Source: Mediterraneibacter massiliensis
GTDB taxonomy: Bacteria; Bacillota; Clostridia; Lachnospirales; Lachnospiraceae
Assembly (NCBI RefSeq): GCF_001487105.1
Contig: NZ_LN913001.1
Location: forward strand, 519,352-583,351
DNA length: 64,000 nucleotides
Direction of reading: 5' to 3'
The position numbers and the translations under genes are program-made. The notes beneath the pieces are model-generated. The model did not search any database and was not told where the DNA came from. It saw only the letters and a list, made by a program, of their open reading frames with translations. Shown one piece after another: positions 8,384 through 18,085 of this stretch; the stretch's first letter is position 1, and each line of letters opens with the position of its first letter.

Positions 8384-9211
8384 ATGAAAATAAGAAAATG
8401 GATTGCGATATCATTAGCAGTTTTATCTGCATTCGCATTTACCGCTTGTGGAAATAACCAGAAAACCGGAGCAACAAAAGCAGAAACGGAAACTTCAGAA
8501 AAACCAATCACAGAAGCACCTGTCGGAGTTTTTATTACGTATGGAGAAGATGGTGCTTATGCCTTCGTAGATGTGGAGACAAACTCTGTTTTTACTGCGG
8601 AACTTCCATTGGATCATATGAAAGACAAAGAAGGAAATGTACTAAAGTTTGAAGATCTAAAAGACGGAGATCAACTTCAGTTTAACGGAAATCTTATGAT
8701 GACAGCAAGTATTCCGCCAATGTATTCTGGAATTTCAGATGTCGTTCGTTTAGAAGAAGGAACGGTCGATTTGGCAGAAAAGTATTACCCGCTGATCGAA
8801 GAGACAATGGGCATCGAAGTAGATCCATCTAGGATTCCAACTTGTACTATTGAAAGCTCTCAGTCCTTTGGCGACGTAGCAGCTGCTATTTACGAGACAT
8901 CTTATGATTGGTCTTTTGAAACAGAAAACGGTGCTGTACAACATGATGTCGTAAATGAAACGGAAGATTCTGTGAATACCGTATTTGAGATGGAAGGCAG
9001 CAGTACGGAGGGAGTAATCTCATTTTTTCCCAATCCTGCAAAAGCAGAGCTTTTCCTTTATACTACCGATGGAGTACAAGAAGTAGAACTTATACAGTCC
9101 GGTTCGAAGTATGCTGTAACATTAGAAGCCGAACATACTTATGAAATTCGGGGGAAATGGGAAAATGGATCCGTAACCTACAAATTTGATACAAAAACAA
9201 TAAAAGAATAA
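8384..9211 (+). CDS. Putative lipoprotein of unknown function
   Basis: Exported lipoprotein: N-terminal KIRKWIAISLAVLSAFAFTAC with lipobox Cys22, then a Thr/Glu/Lys-rich linker (about 25-48). A domain follows with beta-rich character (VGVFITYGEDGAYAFVDVETNSVFTAELPLD) and a C-terminal part resembling an immunoglobulin-like strand pattern (HTYEIRGKWENGSVTYKFDTKTIKE). The start was set at 8384 because AGGAGG lies eight bases upstream; an in-frame TTG six bases earlier is too close to it. It is a single gene, followed by REP-like hairpins. I do not recognise the family. Confidence 0.8.
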   Translation: MKIRKWIAISLAVLSAFAFTACGNNQKTGATKAETETSEKPITEAPVGVFITYGEDGAYAFVDVETNSVFTAELPLDHMKDKEGNVLKFEDLKDGDQLQFNGNLMMTASIPPMYSGISDVVRLEEGTVDLAEKYYPLIEETMGIEVDPSRIPTCTIESSQSFGDVAAAIYETSYDWSFETENGAVQHDVVNETEDSVNTVFEMEGSSTEGVISFFPNPAKAELFLYTTDGVQEVELIQSGSKYAVTLEAEHTYEIRGKWENGSVTYKFDTKTIKE

Positions 9212-9222
9212 AGTGTATATCC

Positions 9223-9328
9223 TAACACATGCCTTACAGGCGGGTGTGCTTCGCACGATAAGGTATACCCATTAGGGCATACCGTAACACATGCCTTACA
9301 GGCGGGCGTGCTTCGCACGATAAGGTAT
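9223..9328 (+). repeat. Two tandem REP-like hairpin repeats
   Basis: Two 44-bp copies (9223-9266 and 9285-9328) starting TAACACATGCCTTACAGGCG and ending ATAAGGTAT, with one difference by eye. Each folds as ATGCCTTA with TAAGGTAT around an inner GTGC-TTC-GCAC hairpin. A diverged third copy with a compensated stem lies at 35856-35893. They sit between the lipoprotein gene and the next promoter. No terminator T run follows. Confidence 0.75.
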
Positions 9329-9376
9329 GTAATACAAGGCAGACATTAAAAAAGTGTGAAATTACATTGAATTTGA

Positions 9377-9404
9377 TTAAATTCTCATGTAAGCATGGTA
9401 TAAT
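9377..9404 (+). promoter_or_regulatory. Promoter of the ABC/two-component operon
   Basis: Extended -10 TGGTATAAT at 9396-9404 with a weak -35 (TTAAAT, 9377-9382, 16-base spacer). The ATPase gene starts about 38 bases downstream. Confidence 0.55.
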
Positions 9405-9442
9405 AACATAGAAAACGTATATCATGTCCGGGAGATGAAGGG

Positions 9443-10147
9443 ATGGAAAATTTCGTACAACTTCAAGATATTACAAAGATTTATAAAATGGGAGAAATCG
9501 AGATCCGTGCCGTAGACGGAATCGATTTTACCATTCATAAAGGTGAATTTGTTGTTATTGTGGGGCCCAGCGGCGCAGGGAAAACGACAGTGCTCAATAT
9601 CCTGGGAGGAATGGATACAGCGACATCGGGCAGTCTGCTTGTGGACGGAGAAGAGATTACTAAGTACTCGGCGAGGCAATTGACGGGGTACCGCCGTGAG
9701 GATATTGGCTTTGTATTTCAGTTTTATAATCTGGTGCCAAATCTGACGGCACTGGAAAATGTTGAACTGGCATTGCAGATATGCAGAGAGCCTTTGGATG
9801 CGCGGGAAGTGCTAAGGGAAGTAGGACTTGCAGATAGAATGGACAATTTTCCTGCACAGCTTTCAGGCGGAGAGCAGCAAAGGGTTTCCATAGCCAGAGC
9901 GTTGGCTAAGAATCCGAAACTGCTTCTGTGCGACGAGCCTACAGGAGCTCTGGATTACAATACCGGAAAAGCGATTTTAAAACTCTTGCAGGATATGTGC
10001 CGGGAGCGCGGCATGACAGTGATCGTTATCACGCATAATTCTGCGCTGGCGCCGATGGCAGATCGTCTGATCAAGATAAAAAACGGCAAAGTTTCTAAAA
10101 TGGAGATTAATAAAAACCCAGTATCAATAGACGAGATCGAATGGTAG
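9443..10147 (+). CDS. ABC transporter ATP-binding protein (MacB/LolD-type)
   Basis: Cytoplasmic ATPase partner of the large FtsX-type permease that follows. The 234 residues show Walker [10 protein letters not shown] near 42-50, Q-loop [19 protein letters not shown] signature [15 protein letters not shown] near 138-152 and Walker [13 protein letters not shown] near 159-170, then the switch His in VIVITHN. The MacB/LolD group typically drives mechanotransmission rather than substrate passage. It is the first gene of a four-gene operon, nine bases before the permease. Confidence 0.93.
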   Translation: MENFVQLQDITKIYKMGEIEIRAVDGIDFTIHKGEFVVIVGPSGAGKTTVLNILGGMDTATSGSLLVDGEEITKYSARQLTGYRREDIGFVFQFYNLVPNLTALENVELALQICREPLDAREVLREVGLADRMDNFPAQLSGGEQQRVSIARALAKNPKLLLCDEPTGALDYNTGKAILKLLQDMCRERGMTVIVITHNSALAPMADRLIKIKNGKVSKMEINKNPVSIDEIEW

Positions 10148-10156
10148 GTCATTTAC

Positions 10157-13100
10157 ATGAACAGAAAAGCACTGAGAAAAGATTTTTATATGGAGATCAG
10201 ACGCAGTTTGGGACGATTTTTGTCCATCTTCTTTATTGTGGCGATCGGTGTTGCTTTCTTTTCCGGAATTCGTGCGGCTGAACCGGATATGCGCATATCC
10301 GGAGATACCTATTTTGATGAGAAGAATTTGATGGATATCCAAGTGGTCAGTACGTTAGGGCTGACAGAGGATGATGTGGAAGCGTTAAGAGAGACGGAGG
10401 GCATAGAAAAGGTAGAAGGCGGTTATTCTGTGGATGCCTTATGTACAGGAAATGAAACAGAGAGCGTGGTACATATTTCTTCTATCCTGCCGACGATGAA
10501 CCAGGTGACAGTGGAGAAGGGACGGCTTCCCAAGACGGCGCAGGAGTGTGCTGTGGACGTAGATTTTCTCGTTGAAGAAGGCTTTCAGATCGGGGATACG
10601 ATCACACTGCGTTCAGGGACAGATACAAAGATCACAGATACACTAAAAGAGGACACCTTTACGATCGTTGGCGCTATCAGCAGTCCATGTTATATTTCCT
10701 TTCAGAGAGGCAGTACGACGATCGGTACGGGAAATGTAGACGGTTTTGTCAGTGTGCCCGCAGAGAGTTTTGACATGGAAGTATACACAGAACTATATGT
10801 AGCGGCAGAGGGCGCAAAGGCATTGACGGCGTTTACCGCTGCATATGACGACTGTGTAGAGGCTGTGACAGAACACATAGAGGGGATCAAAGAAGAACGG
10901 GAGGACGCACGTTATCAGGAGATCATTGACGAGGCAAATACACAGCTGGCAGATGCAAAGGCGGAATTTGCACAAGCTCAGACAGAGGCAGAGGAAAAGC
11001 TGTCAGAAGCGAAACAGCAGTTGGAGGATGGACAGAATCAGATAGACAGCGCAAAGGCAGAGATAGAAAGTTCTGCGAGCCAACTTGCGATTTCAGAAAG
11101 CGAACTGACGGCAAAGCAGGCGGAAATGGATAGTGCTTGGGCTTCCCTTACGGCAAAACAAGAAGAGACGGATGCGGCGAAAACAGAGCTGGAGCAGCAA
11201 AAGGCAGCGTTAGAAGCAGGCAGTATTACAAAGGATGAGACATACCAGGAGGCATATCAACAGGGATATGAGGAAGCTTTATCACAGGCTTACCTGACGG
11301 CGGAAGGAAAACTGGACGGACAGGCAGCACAGATAGAAAGTGCCATTGCACAGCTTGAAGAAACGATAAAAAGGCTGGAGGAAAGTGGAGACCCCGGCGG
11401 ACAGTTAGCGGGATTGAAGGCAGAACTTGCCGTGCAGGAGGCGTCTCTCGCACAGATAAACAGTGAAACATTCCGTGATACGATAAAAGCGCAGGCAAAA
11501 GCAGAACTGGATGTAGTTTTTCCGGGACAGTTTGATGAACAGTACCGACAGCAGGCGTTGTCTCAAGTGAATGAATATCTTTCGCAGTTAAGTGCAGGAC
11601 AGACACAAATGGACGAAGCGAAAACGCAGCTGGTATCTGGTCAGGCACAGATAGATGCAGGCTGGGTCCAGATCAGCCAGGCAAAGACACAGCTGCAGGA
11701 CGCACAGACAGAATTGGCAGAAAAAGAACAAGAGCTTGCCGGCGGATGGAGTGAATACGAGGAAGGGAAGACCGAGGCAGAAGAAAAGCTTGCAGATGGT
11801 GAGGAGAAGATACAGGATGCGGAGGATGAGGTTGAGAAGATAGAACACGCCGAGTGGTATATCAATGATAGAGACAGCGCAGTTACGGATTATACCGGTT
11901 ATGGGGACAATGCAGACAGAATGAGAGCCATTGGCGAGGTATTTCCGGTTTTATTTTTCCTGGTGGCCGCGTTAGTCAGCCTGACGACGATGACCCGTAT
12001 GGTAGAAGAACAGAGGACTCTTATCGGTACACTTAAGGCGCTTGGATATGAAAGACATGCGATCGCGGAAAAATACCTGGGATATGCATTTTTTGCCACG
12101 GTCGGCGGCTGTATAGTGGGTGTGCTGATCGGGGAAAAGATACTTCCGTATATTATCATTACGGCATATGGGATCATGTATACGCATATGGATACGGTCA
12201 TTGTCCCTTATCATTTTTCTTATGCGGCGGCGGCTTCATTGGCGGCCCTTGTCTGTACGATCGGAGCGACTTTCTTTTCCTGCTTCCGGGAATTGAGAGA
12301 GCAGGCGGCAGAATTGATGCGTCCGCCTGCGCCTAAACAAGGAAAGAGAGTAGTATTGGAGAGAGTACCGTTTATCTGGAAACGTTTTAGTTTTATATGG
12401 AAAGCGACCGTGCGCAATCTGATGCGATATAAGAAACGATTCTTTATGACGATATTTGGTATTGGTGGGTCTATGGCACTTCTATTGGTTGGATTTGGAC
12501 TGCAGGACTCGATATTTAATATTGGTATACTGCAATATGATAAGATACAATTATATGATGGAAATGTGATCTTGAATGAAGATGCGGCAGAGCAGGAAAA
12601 GCAGGATATATACGAGGCGCTTAAGAAGGATGACAGAACAAAAAAGACGGTCGAGAATCTTTTGACCCAGGTAAAAGTACATAATGGCAAGAAACAAGGG
12701 GACGTATATCTCAATGTTCCGGAAGATACAGATACATTTTCCCAATTAGTCATTTTTGAAGACAGAGTAACAAAAGAAAGATACAGTCTGGACGACGAAA
12801 GTGTGATATTGACAGAAAAGATGGCTAAGACGTTGGATGTGGTTCCTGGCGATACAATCTGGATACAGGATGATATAAAAGGAGAGATCCCGGTTAAAGT
12901 AAAAAGTGTTTGTGAGAATTATATGAACCATTATCTGTATATGACAGAGGCATTGTATGAAACGGTATATGGAAAAGAGCCGGATTATAATGCTATATAT
13001 TATCAGACACAGGATGGTACGACAGAGCAGGCGCAGAAAATAGGGGAAGAAATGTTGGAGTATCCGGGCGCGTTAAGTGTCAGTTATACAACGGACATAG

Positions 13101-13531
13101 AGAGCCGGCTGGATGATATGCTCAGCAGTCTTGATATTGTGATCATAGTGCTTGTGGTTTCCGCAGGAATGCTGTCCTTTGTCGTGCTGTATAATCTGAA
13201 TAATATCAATATCACAGAGCGCAAGAGAGAATTGGCGACGTTGAAGGTGCTGGGCTTCTATGATAATGAGGTGAGTGCATATGTATATCGAGAAAACATG
13301 ATCCTGACGGTGATAGGCGGTATATTTGGGATGCTGCTTGGGAAGATTTTACATCAGTTTATTATTGTTACAGTGGAGATAGAGTCTGTGATGTTTGGGA
13401 GAAATATTGATATCAGCAGTTTTATTTATAGTTTTTTGATCACACTGGCGTTTTCATTCTTTGTGAATGGCGTAATGTATTTTAAGCTAAGGCAGATTGA
13501 TATGGTAGAATCACTAAAAAGTGTAGAATGA
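10157..13531 (+). CDS. Large FtsX-like ABC permease with extracytoplasmic coiled coil
   Basis: A 1,124-residue integral membrane protein with two FtsX-type permease units. An N-terminal membrane segment (FLSIFFIVAIGVAFFSGI, about 18-35) is followed by an extracytoplasmic domain. A very long Gln/Glu/Ala/Lys-rich coiled coil covers about 255-570 (repeated AEFAQAQTEAEEKLSEAKQQL-like heptads), then three membrane helices between about 590 and 715. A second unit starts near 750 (a membrane segment at IFGIGGSMALLLVGFG) and ends with three helices after 990. Such permeases use ATP to move an outer stalk rather than pass substrate; the role here is unknown. The RBS is weak. The stop overlaps a possible upstream start of the response regulator. 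Confidence 0.85.
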   Translation: MNRKALRKDFYMEIRRSLGRFLSIFFIVAIGVAFFSGIRAAEPDMRISGDTYFDEKNLMDIQVVSTLGLTEDDVEALRETEGIEKVEGGYSVDALCTGNETESVVHISSILPTMNQVTVEKGRLPKTAQECAVDVDFLVEEGFQIGDTITLRSGTDTKITDTLKEDTFTIVGAISSPCYISFQRGSTTIGTGNVDGFVSVPAESFDMEVYTELYVAAEGAKALTAFTAAYDDCVEAVTEHIEGIKEEREDARYQEIIDEANTQLADAKAEFAQAQTEAEEKLSEAKQQLEDGQNQIDSAKAEIESSASQLAISESELTAKQAEMDSAWASLTAKQEETDAAKTELEQQKAALEAGSITKDETYQEAYQQGYEEALSQAYLTAEGKLDGQAAQIESAIAQLEETIKRLEESGDPGGQLAGLKAELAVQEASLAQINSETFRDTIKAQAKAELDVVFPGQFDEQYRQQALSQVNEYLSQLSAGQTQMDEAKTQLVSGQAQIDAGWVQISQAKTQLQDAQTELAEKEQELAGGWSEYEEGKTEAEEKLADGEEKIQDAEDEVEKIEHAEWYINDRDSAVTDYTGYGDNADRMRAIGEVFPVLFFLVAALVSLTTMTRMVEEQRTLIGTLKALGYERHAIAEKYLGYAFFATVGGCIVGVLIGEKILPYIIITAYGIMYTHMDTVIVPYHFSYAAAASLAALVCTIGATFFSCFRELREQAAELMRPPAPKQGKRVVLERVPFIWKRFSFIWKATVRNLMRYKKRFFMTIFGIGGSMALLLVGFGLQDSIFNIGILQYDKIQLYDGNVILNEDAAEQEKQDIYEALKKDDRTKKTVENLLTQVKVHNGKKQGDVYLNVPEDTDTFSQLVIFEDRVTKERYSLDDESVILTEKMAKTLDVVPGDTIWIQDDIKGEIPVKVKSVCENYMNHYLYMTEALYETVYGKEPDYNAIYYQTQDGTTEQAQKIGEEMLEYPGALSVSYTTDIESRLDDMLSSLDIVIIVLVVSAGMLSFVVLYNLNNINITERKRELATLKVLGFYDNEVSAYVYRENMILTVIGGIFGMLLGKILHQFIIVTVEIESVMFGRNIDISSFIYSFLITLAFSFFVNGVMYFKLRQIDMVESLKSVE

Positions 13532-13551
13532 TAAAAGAAAGACGGTGCAGT

Positions 13552-14232
13552 ATGGAAAAAGCAAAAATTTTGGTTGTGGATGATGAAAGCAGGATGAGAA
13601 AGTTGGTAAAAGACTTCTTGGCAAGGGAAGGATATGTTGTCTTAGAAGCAGGGGATGGTATGGAGGCGATGGATATCTTCTATGCCCAGCGGGATATTGC
13701 GCTTGTTATTCTAGATGTTATGATGCCTAAAATGGATGGATGGCAAGTGTGCAGGGAAATACGTGAAGAATCAAAAGTGCCGATCATCATGCTGACTGCA
13801 CGGGCAGAGGAACGGGATGAATTACAAGGATTTGAACTGGGGGTTGATGAATATATATCCAAACCCTTCAGTCCCAAGATCTTAGTGGCAAGAGTAGGGG
13901 CGATCTTGAGGAGGACCCGTGGAGCAGAAGCAGGGGAAATGCTTGAGGCAGGTGGGATCGTGATTGATAAGACGGCACATATCGTGAAGATCGATGGACA
14001 GGTGATAGATTTAAGTTTTAAAGAGTTTGAACTGCTTGCGTATTTTGTGGAGAACCAGGGCGTTGCGCTGTCTCGGGAGAAGATCCTGAATAATGTCTGG
14101 AATTATGATTATTTCGGAGATGCGAGAACGATCGATACACATGTGAAGAAACTGCGCAGTAAGCTGAAGGATAAGGGAGATTACATCCGAACGATCTGGG
14201 GGATGGGATATAAATTTGAGGTGGAAGAATGA
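13552..14232 (+). CDS. OmpR/PhoB-type response regulator
   Basis: DNA-binding two-component regulator with a receiver domain followed by a winged helix. Phosphoacceptor Asp55 is in LVILDVMMPKMDGWQ, the switch Thr in IMLTARAEE, and Lys in EYISKPFSP near 105. The C-terminal winged helix (about 130-226) includes EKILNNVWNYDYFGDARTIDTHVKKLRSKL. The start at 13552 (MEKAKILVVDDE) fits the receiver fold; an in-frame ATG at 13528 overlaps the permease stop and has no RBS. It is translationally coupled to the kinase, whose ATG lies just before its stop. Expected to control this ABC operon or a related one. Confidence 0.93.
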   Translation: MEKAKILVVDDESRMRKLVKDFLAREGYVVLEAGDGMEAMDIFYAQRDIALVILDVMMPKMDGWQVCREIREESKVPIIMLTARAEERDELQGFELGVDEYISKPFSPKILVARVGAILRRTRGAEAGEMLEAGGIVIDKTAHIVKIDGQVIDLSFKEFELLAYFVENQGVALSREKILNNVWNYDYFGDARTIDTHVKKLRSKLKDKGDYIRTIWGMGYKFEVEE

Positions 14233-15743
14233 AAGGTTCCATCAGAAGTCAGATCACGGCGATCTTTATAGGGGTAATTGTATGTATTTTGGCAGGGATG
14301 TTTGTGATCAATTCTGGCTTTCTGGGACGGTACTATGTGGTGCATAAGGAAAAAGACCTGATCGAGACATACGAGGTGATAGATGGTGCTCTGTCTGATG
14401 GAAAATTTACATCGGCAAATGTACAGGATAAGGTGCTGAATCAGTCCGAGAAGACGAATATTGATATATCGATCATGGACACGGCAGGAGGAAATATTAT
14501 ATTTTCTACGATCAAGGATGAAAGAGGACTTCTTTTTGCCAGGATGTTAGGGTACTTTTTTGATAAAAACCAGGATGAAGGGATGGTGTTGGAGAGTACA
14601 GAAGACTATCAGATACTGAAAGCCACCGATTCAAAGAATAAGACAGATTATCTGGAAATGTGGGGATATTTTTCGGATGGTTCCTTCTTTACGATGCGAA
14701 GCCCGTTGGAAAGTATACGGGAGAGTGCTGATCTGGCTAATACATTTCTGATCTATATCGGTATGATGGGAATCTTGCTTGGAGGCATTTTAGTCTGGTT
14801 TTTCTCAAAGAAGATTACAAAACCGATCCTGGAGCTTGCAGAATTGTCGAGGAGGATGGCAAAATTAGATTTCGATGCAAAATATACGAGCGGAGGCAGT
14901 AATGAGATCAGGATCCTGGGCGAGAGCTTTAACAGCATGTCCAAGCGGCTGGAAAAAACGGTATCAGAGTTAAAAAGAGCAAATAATAAGCTCTTAAAAG
15001 ATATTGAACAAAAAGAAAAAATCGAAGATATGAGAAAAGAATTTTTGGGAAATGTCTCACATGAGTTAAAAACACCGATCGCTTTAATACAAGGCTACGC
15101 GGAAGGATTGAAAGAAGGCGTAAATGATGACCCGGAAAGCCGTGAATTTTACTGTGATGTCATCATGGATGAGGCAGGCAAGATGAACCAGATGGTGAAA
15201 AATCTGCTGACGTTGAACCAGTTAGAGTTTGGCGATGACGATTTGGAATTTGAGCGTTTTGATATTGTAGGATTGATACGGGGTGTTGTCGCGAGCTGTG
15301 AGATTTTGATACAGCAGGCACAAGCCCAAGTGTCCTTTGTGGCAGAGTCGCCGGTCTGTGTCTGGGCGGACGAGTTTAAGACAGAGCAGGTAGTGCGAAA
15401 CTATCTGACCAATGCGATCCACCATGCAGAGAACGAAAAACGTATAGAGATCCGTGTGATCCCGGGAAAAGATACGGTCAGGATCACGGTGTTCAACAGT
15501 GGAAAACCGATTCCCGAAGAAGACCTGTCAAAGCTGTGGGATAAGTTTTATAAGGTGGATAAGGCGCATACGAGAGAATATGGAGGAAATGGAATCGGCT
15601 TGTCGATCGTCAAGGCAATCATGGAATCTTTCCATCAGGATTATGGAGTGCGAAATTTTGACAATGGAGTAGAATTCTGGTTCGAACTAGATACGAAATG
15701 TGCGGCGGATGAGGAGGAATGCAGAAAGCGGATGTCTGAATAG
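14229..15743 (+). CDS. Membrane sensor histidine kinase
   Basis: Partner of the preceding regulator. The 504 residues have a membrane helix near 9-30, an extracytoplasmic sensor of about 140 residues (roughly 31-170), a second helix near 173-192, a HAMP segment (KKITKPILELAELSRRMAKLD), a short coiled coil, a HisKA domain with His278 in NVSHELKTPIAL, and a C-terminal HATPase with the G boxes GGNGIGLSIVKA. The start overlaps the regulator's stop by four bases. Its operon position suggests sensing of envelope damage or a peptide related to the ABC system, which is inference. Confidence 0.93.
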   Translation: MKGSIRSQITAIFIGVIVCILAGMFVINSGFLGRYYVVHKEKDLIETYEVIDGALSDGKFTSANVQDKVLNQSEKTNIDISIMDTAGGNIIFSTIKDERGLLFARMLGYFFDKNQDEGMVLESTEDYQILKATDSKNKTDYLEMWGYFSDGSFFTMRSPLESIRESADLANTFLIYIGMMGILLGGILVWFFSKKITKPILELAELSRRMAKLDFDAKYTSGGSNEIRILGESFNSMSKRLEKTVSELKRANNKLLKDIEQKEKIEDMRKEFLGNVSHELKTPIALIQGYAEGLKEGVNDDPESREFYCDVIMDEAGKMNQMVKNLLTLNQLEFGDDDLEFERFDIVGLIRGVVASCEILIQQAQAQVSFVAESPVCVWADEFKTEQVVRNYLTNAIHHAENEKRIEIRVIPGKDTVRITVFNSGKPIPEEDLSKLWDKFYKVDKAHTREYGGNGIGLSIVKAIMESFHQDYGVRNFDNGVEFWFELDTKCAADEEECRKRMSE

Positions 15744-15758
15744 AGACGTCCGTTTTTT
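15729..15758 (+). terminator. Terminator overlapping the end of the kinase gene
   Basis: CGGATGTCT (15729-15737) pairs with AGACGTCCG (15744-15752), followed by TTTTTT. The stem includes the kinase stop codon at 15741-15743. Confidence 0.85.
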
Positions 15759-15858
15759 AATGATGTGCCTGGTTGTGTACGTTTTGATAAGTTGGATAAG
15801 AGTAAACAGCGGCATGGAAAATAAACAGATTTGCTGTCTTTTCTTATCAGAATGAGTA

Positions 15859-15867
15859 TGGTATCAT
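15859..15867 (+). promoter_or_regulatory. Possible extended -10 of the hisH-hisF transcript
   Basis: TGGTATCAT resembles an extended -10 (TGnTATAAT). No good -35 sits at the normal distance. It lies about 32 bases before hisH. Confidence 0.35.
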
Positions 15868-15898
15868 TCTAATAGTATGTGATGGGAGGACAGAAAGC

Positions 15899-16504
15899 AT
15901 GATTGCGATAATCGATTATGATGCGGGGAATATAAAGAGTGTGGAAAAGGCTCTTGTGCATCTGGGACAAGATGTGCTTGTCACAAGAGAAAAAGAAGTG
16001 ATCCAAAAGGCGGATAAGGTGATCCTTCCAGGCGTAGGCGCCTTTGGGGACGCAATGAGAAATTTAAGGCAGACCGGACTGGATACAGTGATTCGGGAAG
16101 TGGTGGACAAGGGAATCTTCTTTTTGGGTATTTGCCTGGGGCTGCAGGTCTTGTTTGAGAGCAGCGAGGAGGCGCCTGGAGTACCGGGATTAGGAATTTT
16201 AAAGGGAAATATTTTGCGTATACCTAAAGAAGAAGGTTTGAAGATTCCGCATATGGGCTGGAATTCCTTGTGTTTAAAAAACGAAGGCAGATTATTTCGA
16301 GGGATAGAGGCGGATCCGTATGTATATTTTGTACATTCCTATTATCTGAAAGCAGCGGATGAAAAGATCGTGAAAGCATCTGCAAAGTATGGTGTATCGA
16401 TCGATGCATCTGTAGAACAGGGAAATGTGTTTGCATGCCAGTTTCATCCGGAAAAGAGCAGTGAAATGGGACTGAAGATACTGAAAAATTTTGTGGAACT
16501 TTAA
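15899..16504 (+). CDS. hisH: Imidazole glycerol phosphate synthase, glutaminase subunit
   Basis: Provides ammonia from glutamine to HisF for imidazole ring formation in histidine synthesis. The 201-residue class I amidotransferase has nucleophile Cys79 in [10 protein letters not shown], and His183 and Glu185 in CQFHPEKSS, completing the Cys-His-Glu triad. GGGAGGA lies upstream of the ATG. hisF begins 13 bases after the stop. No other his genes are in the window, so the pair is separated from the rest of the pathway. Confidence 0.96.
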   Translation: MIAIIDYDAGNIKSVEKALVHLGQDVLVTREKEVIQKADKVILPGVGAFGDAMRNLRQTGLDTVIREVVDKGIFFLGICLGLQVLFESSEEAPGVPGLGILKGNILRIPKEEGLKIPHMGWNSLCLKNEGRLFRGIEADPYVYFVHSYYLKAADEKIVKASAKYGVSIDASVEQGNVFACQFHPEKSSEMGLKILKNFVEL

Positions 16505-16517
16505 ACAGGAGGCAAAA

Positions 16518-17279
16518 ATGTTTACAAAAAGAATCATTCCCTGTCTGGATGTGCATGCGGGGAGAGTTGTAAAAGGCGTGAATTTTGTGGATTTAAAAGA
16601 TGCCGGGGATCCGGTGGAGATTGCTAGGGCTTATGACAAGGCAGGAGCAGATGAACTTGTTTTTTTGGATATCACGGCTTCTTCTGATGCCCGCGAGACT
16701 GTAGTGGACATGGTGAGAAAGGTAGCGCAGTGTGTGTTTATCCCTTTTACAGTAGGAGGAGGAATACGGACGGTGGAGGATTTCCGCGCCCTATTAAGAG
16801 AAGGGGCAGATAAGATTTCTATTAATTCTTCTGCCATTAATACGCCGGAATTGATACATGATGCGGCAGAGAAATTTGGGAGCCAGTGTGTTGTGGTCGC
16901 TATTGACGCAAAGAAAAGACCCGATCAAAGAGGATGGAATATATACAAAAACGGTGGCCGTGTCGATGTAGGCATAGATGCCGTAGAATGGGCGAAAAAG
17001 GTGGAAAGCCTGGGCGCTGGAGAAATCCTTTTGACCAGTATGGACTGCGATGGGACAAAAGCAGGGTATGACCTGGAACTGACCCGCGCGATTGCAGAAC
17101 AAGTGGATATTCCGGTGATCGCTTCCGGCGGTGCGGGAGAGTTGTGCCATTTCAAAGAAGCGTTGACAGAAGGAATGGCAGATGCGGCTCTGGCGGCATC
17201 GTTATTCCATTATAAAGAATTGGAGATAAAAGAAGTAAAAGAATACCTAAGAAAAGAAGGCGTCTCTGTTCGTTTGTGA
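16518..17279 (+). CDS. hisF: Imidazole glycerol phosphate synthase, cyclase subunit
   Basis: Converts PRFAR plus ammonia into imidazole-glycerol phosphate and AICAR in complex with HisH. The (beta/alpha)8 protein of 253 residues begins [20 protein letters not shown]; the catalytic pair Asp11 and Asp130 (VVVAIDAKK) is intact, and the phosphate-binding loops TVGGGIRT and [10 protein letters not shown] are present. The ATG at 16518 follows AGGAGG by six bases; an in-frame ATG 27 bases upstream overlaps hisH and lacks an RBS. Confidence 0.97.
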   Translation: MFTKRIIPCLDVHAGRVVKGVNFVDLKDAGDPVEIARAYDKAGADELVFLDITASSDARETVVDMVRKVAQCVFIPFTVGGGIRTVEDFRALLREGADKISINSSAINTPELIHDAAEKFGSQCVVVAIDAKKRPDQRGWNIYKNGGRVDVGIDAVEWAKKVESLGAGEILLTSMDCDGTKAGYDLELTRAIAEQVDIPVIASGGAGELCHFKEALTEGMADAALAASLFHYKELEIKEVKEYLRKEGVSVRL

Positions 17280-17366
17280 TACATGCCTGTGCGGACAAGC
17301 GTTTTCATTGCTCCAGCCGGAGACAAGCGCCGGCTGTCTGAAAGAATGGTAAGGAGGAACAATACG

Positions 17367-18038
17367 ATGGCAGGATTAACTGGGGACTGGTATGACGCTC
17401 TGAAAGGGGAGTTTGGAAAGCCTTATTATAAAAAACTGTTTCAGACAATCAATGAGGAATATAAGACGAAAAGGATCTTTCCGCCTGCGCAAGATATATT
17501 CAATGCGTTTCACCTTACGCCTCTGCATGATGTGAAGGTCGTGATCTTGGGACAAGACCCTTATCACAATTATGGACAGGCACATGGGCTGTGTTTTTCA
17601 GTGCAAAAAGGTGTGGCAGTTCCCCCTTCACTGGTCAATATTTATCAGGAACTGCATGACGATATGGGATGCACGATCCCACAGCATGGATGTCTGACGA
17701 AGTGGGCAAAACAGGGAGTGCTTATGCTCAATACAGTACTGACGGTACGTGCACATCAGGCGAATTCTCATCGGGGATTAGGGTGGGAAGAATTTACAGA
17801 CGCGGCTATCCTTGCGCTGAATAGCCAGGACAGACCGATGGTATTTATTCTTTGGGGCGCTCCGGCGCAGCGAAAGAAGCGGATGTTGAATAATCCGAAA
17901 CATCTAATCCTAGAAGCACCGCACCCGAGTCCTCTTTCGGCATACCGCGGCTTCTTTGGAAGCCGACCTTTTAGCCAGACGAATCGTTTCCTGGAAGAAC
18001 ACGGCATAGAGCCTGTAGACTGGCAGATTGAAGAATAA
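17367..18038 (+). CDS. ung: Uracil-DNA glycosylase (family 1)
   Basis: Removes uracil from DNA at the start of base-excision repair. The 223 residues contain the water-activating loop GQDPYHNYGQAHG with Asp64 and Tyr66, the Ser-Pro-rich loop VPPSLVNIY, a uracil-recognition Asn in VLMLNTVLTV, and the DNA-intercalation loop HPSPLSAYRGF with His186. The ATG at 17367 follows AAGGAGG by nine bases; an open extension upstream lacks family similarity. It is apparently co-transcribed with hisHF, with an 87-bp spacer. Confidence 0.97.
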   Translation: MAGLTGDWYDALKGEFGKPYYKKLFQTINEEYKTKRIFPPAQDIFNAFHLTPLHDVKVVILGQDPYHNYGQAHGLCFSVQKGVAVPPSLVNIYQELHDDMGCTIPQHGCLTKWAKQGVLMLNTVLTVRAHQANSHRGLGWEEFTDAAILALNSQDRPMVFILWGAPAQRKKRMLNNPKHLILEAPHPSPLSAYRGFFGSRPFSQTNRFLEEHGIEPVDWQIEE

Positions 18039-18043
18039 AATAC

Positions 18044-18085
18044 TCCTTTAGGAAGAGGCGAAAGACAAATATTCTTCCTAAAGGA
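18044..18085. terminator. Bidirectional hairpin between ung and deoC
   Basis: A perfect 13-bp stem TCCTTTAGGAAGA/TCTTCCTAAAGGA with a 16-base loop lies between two convergent genes. A strong T run is missing on both strands, so termination may be partial. Confidence 0.6.

Noticed and set aside
6760..9211. Attachment-site duplication of the tmRNA 3' end
   Set aside because: No second copy of GGTTCGATTCCCGCC was found downstream, and no integrase gene is present.
15744..15898. T-box or histidine leader in front of hisH
   Set aside because: No T-box consensus, no run of His codons and no antiterminator pair.
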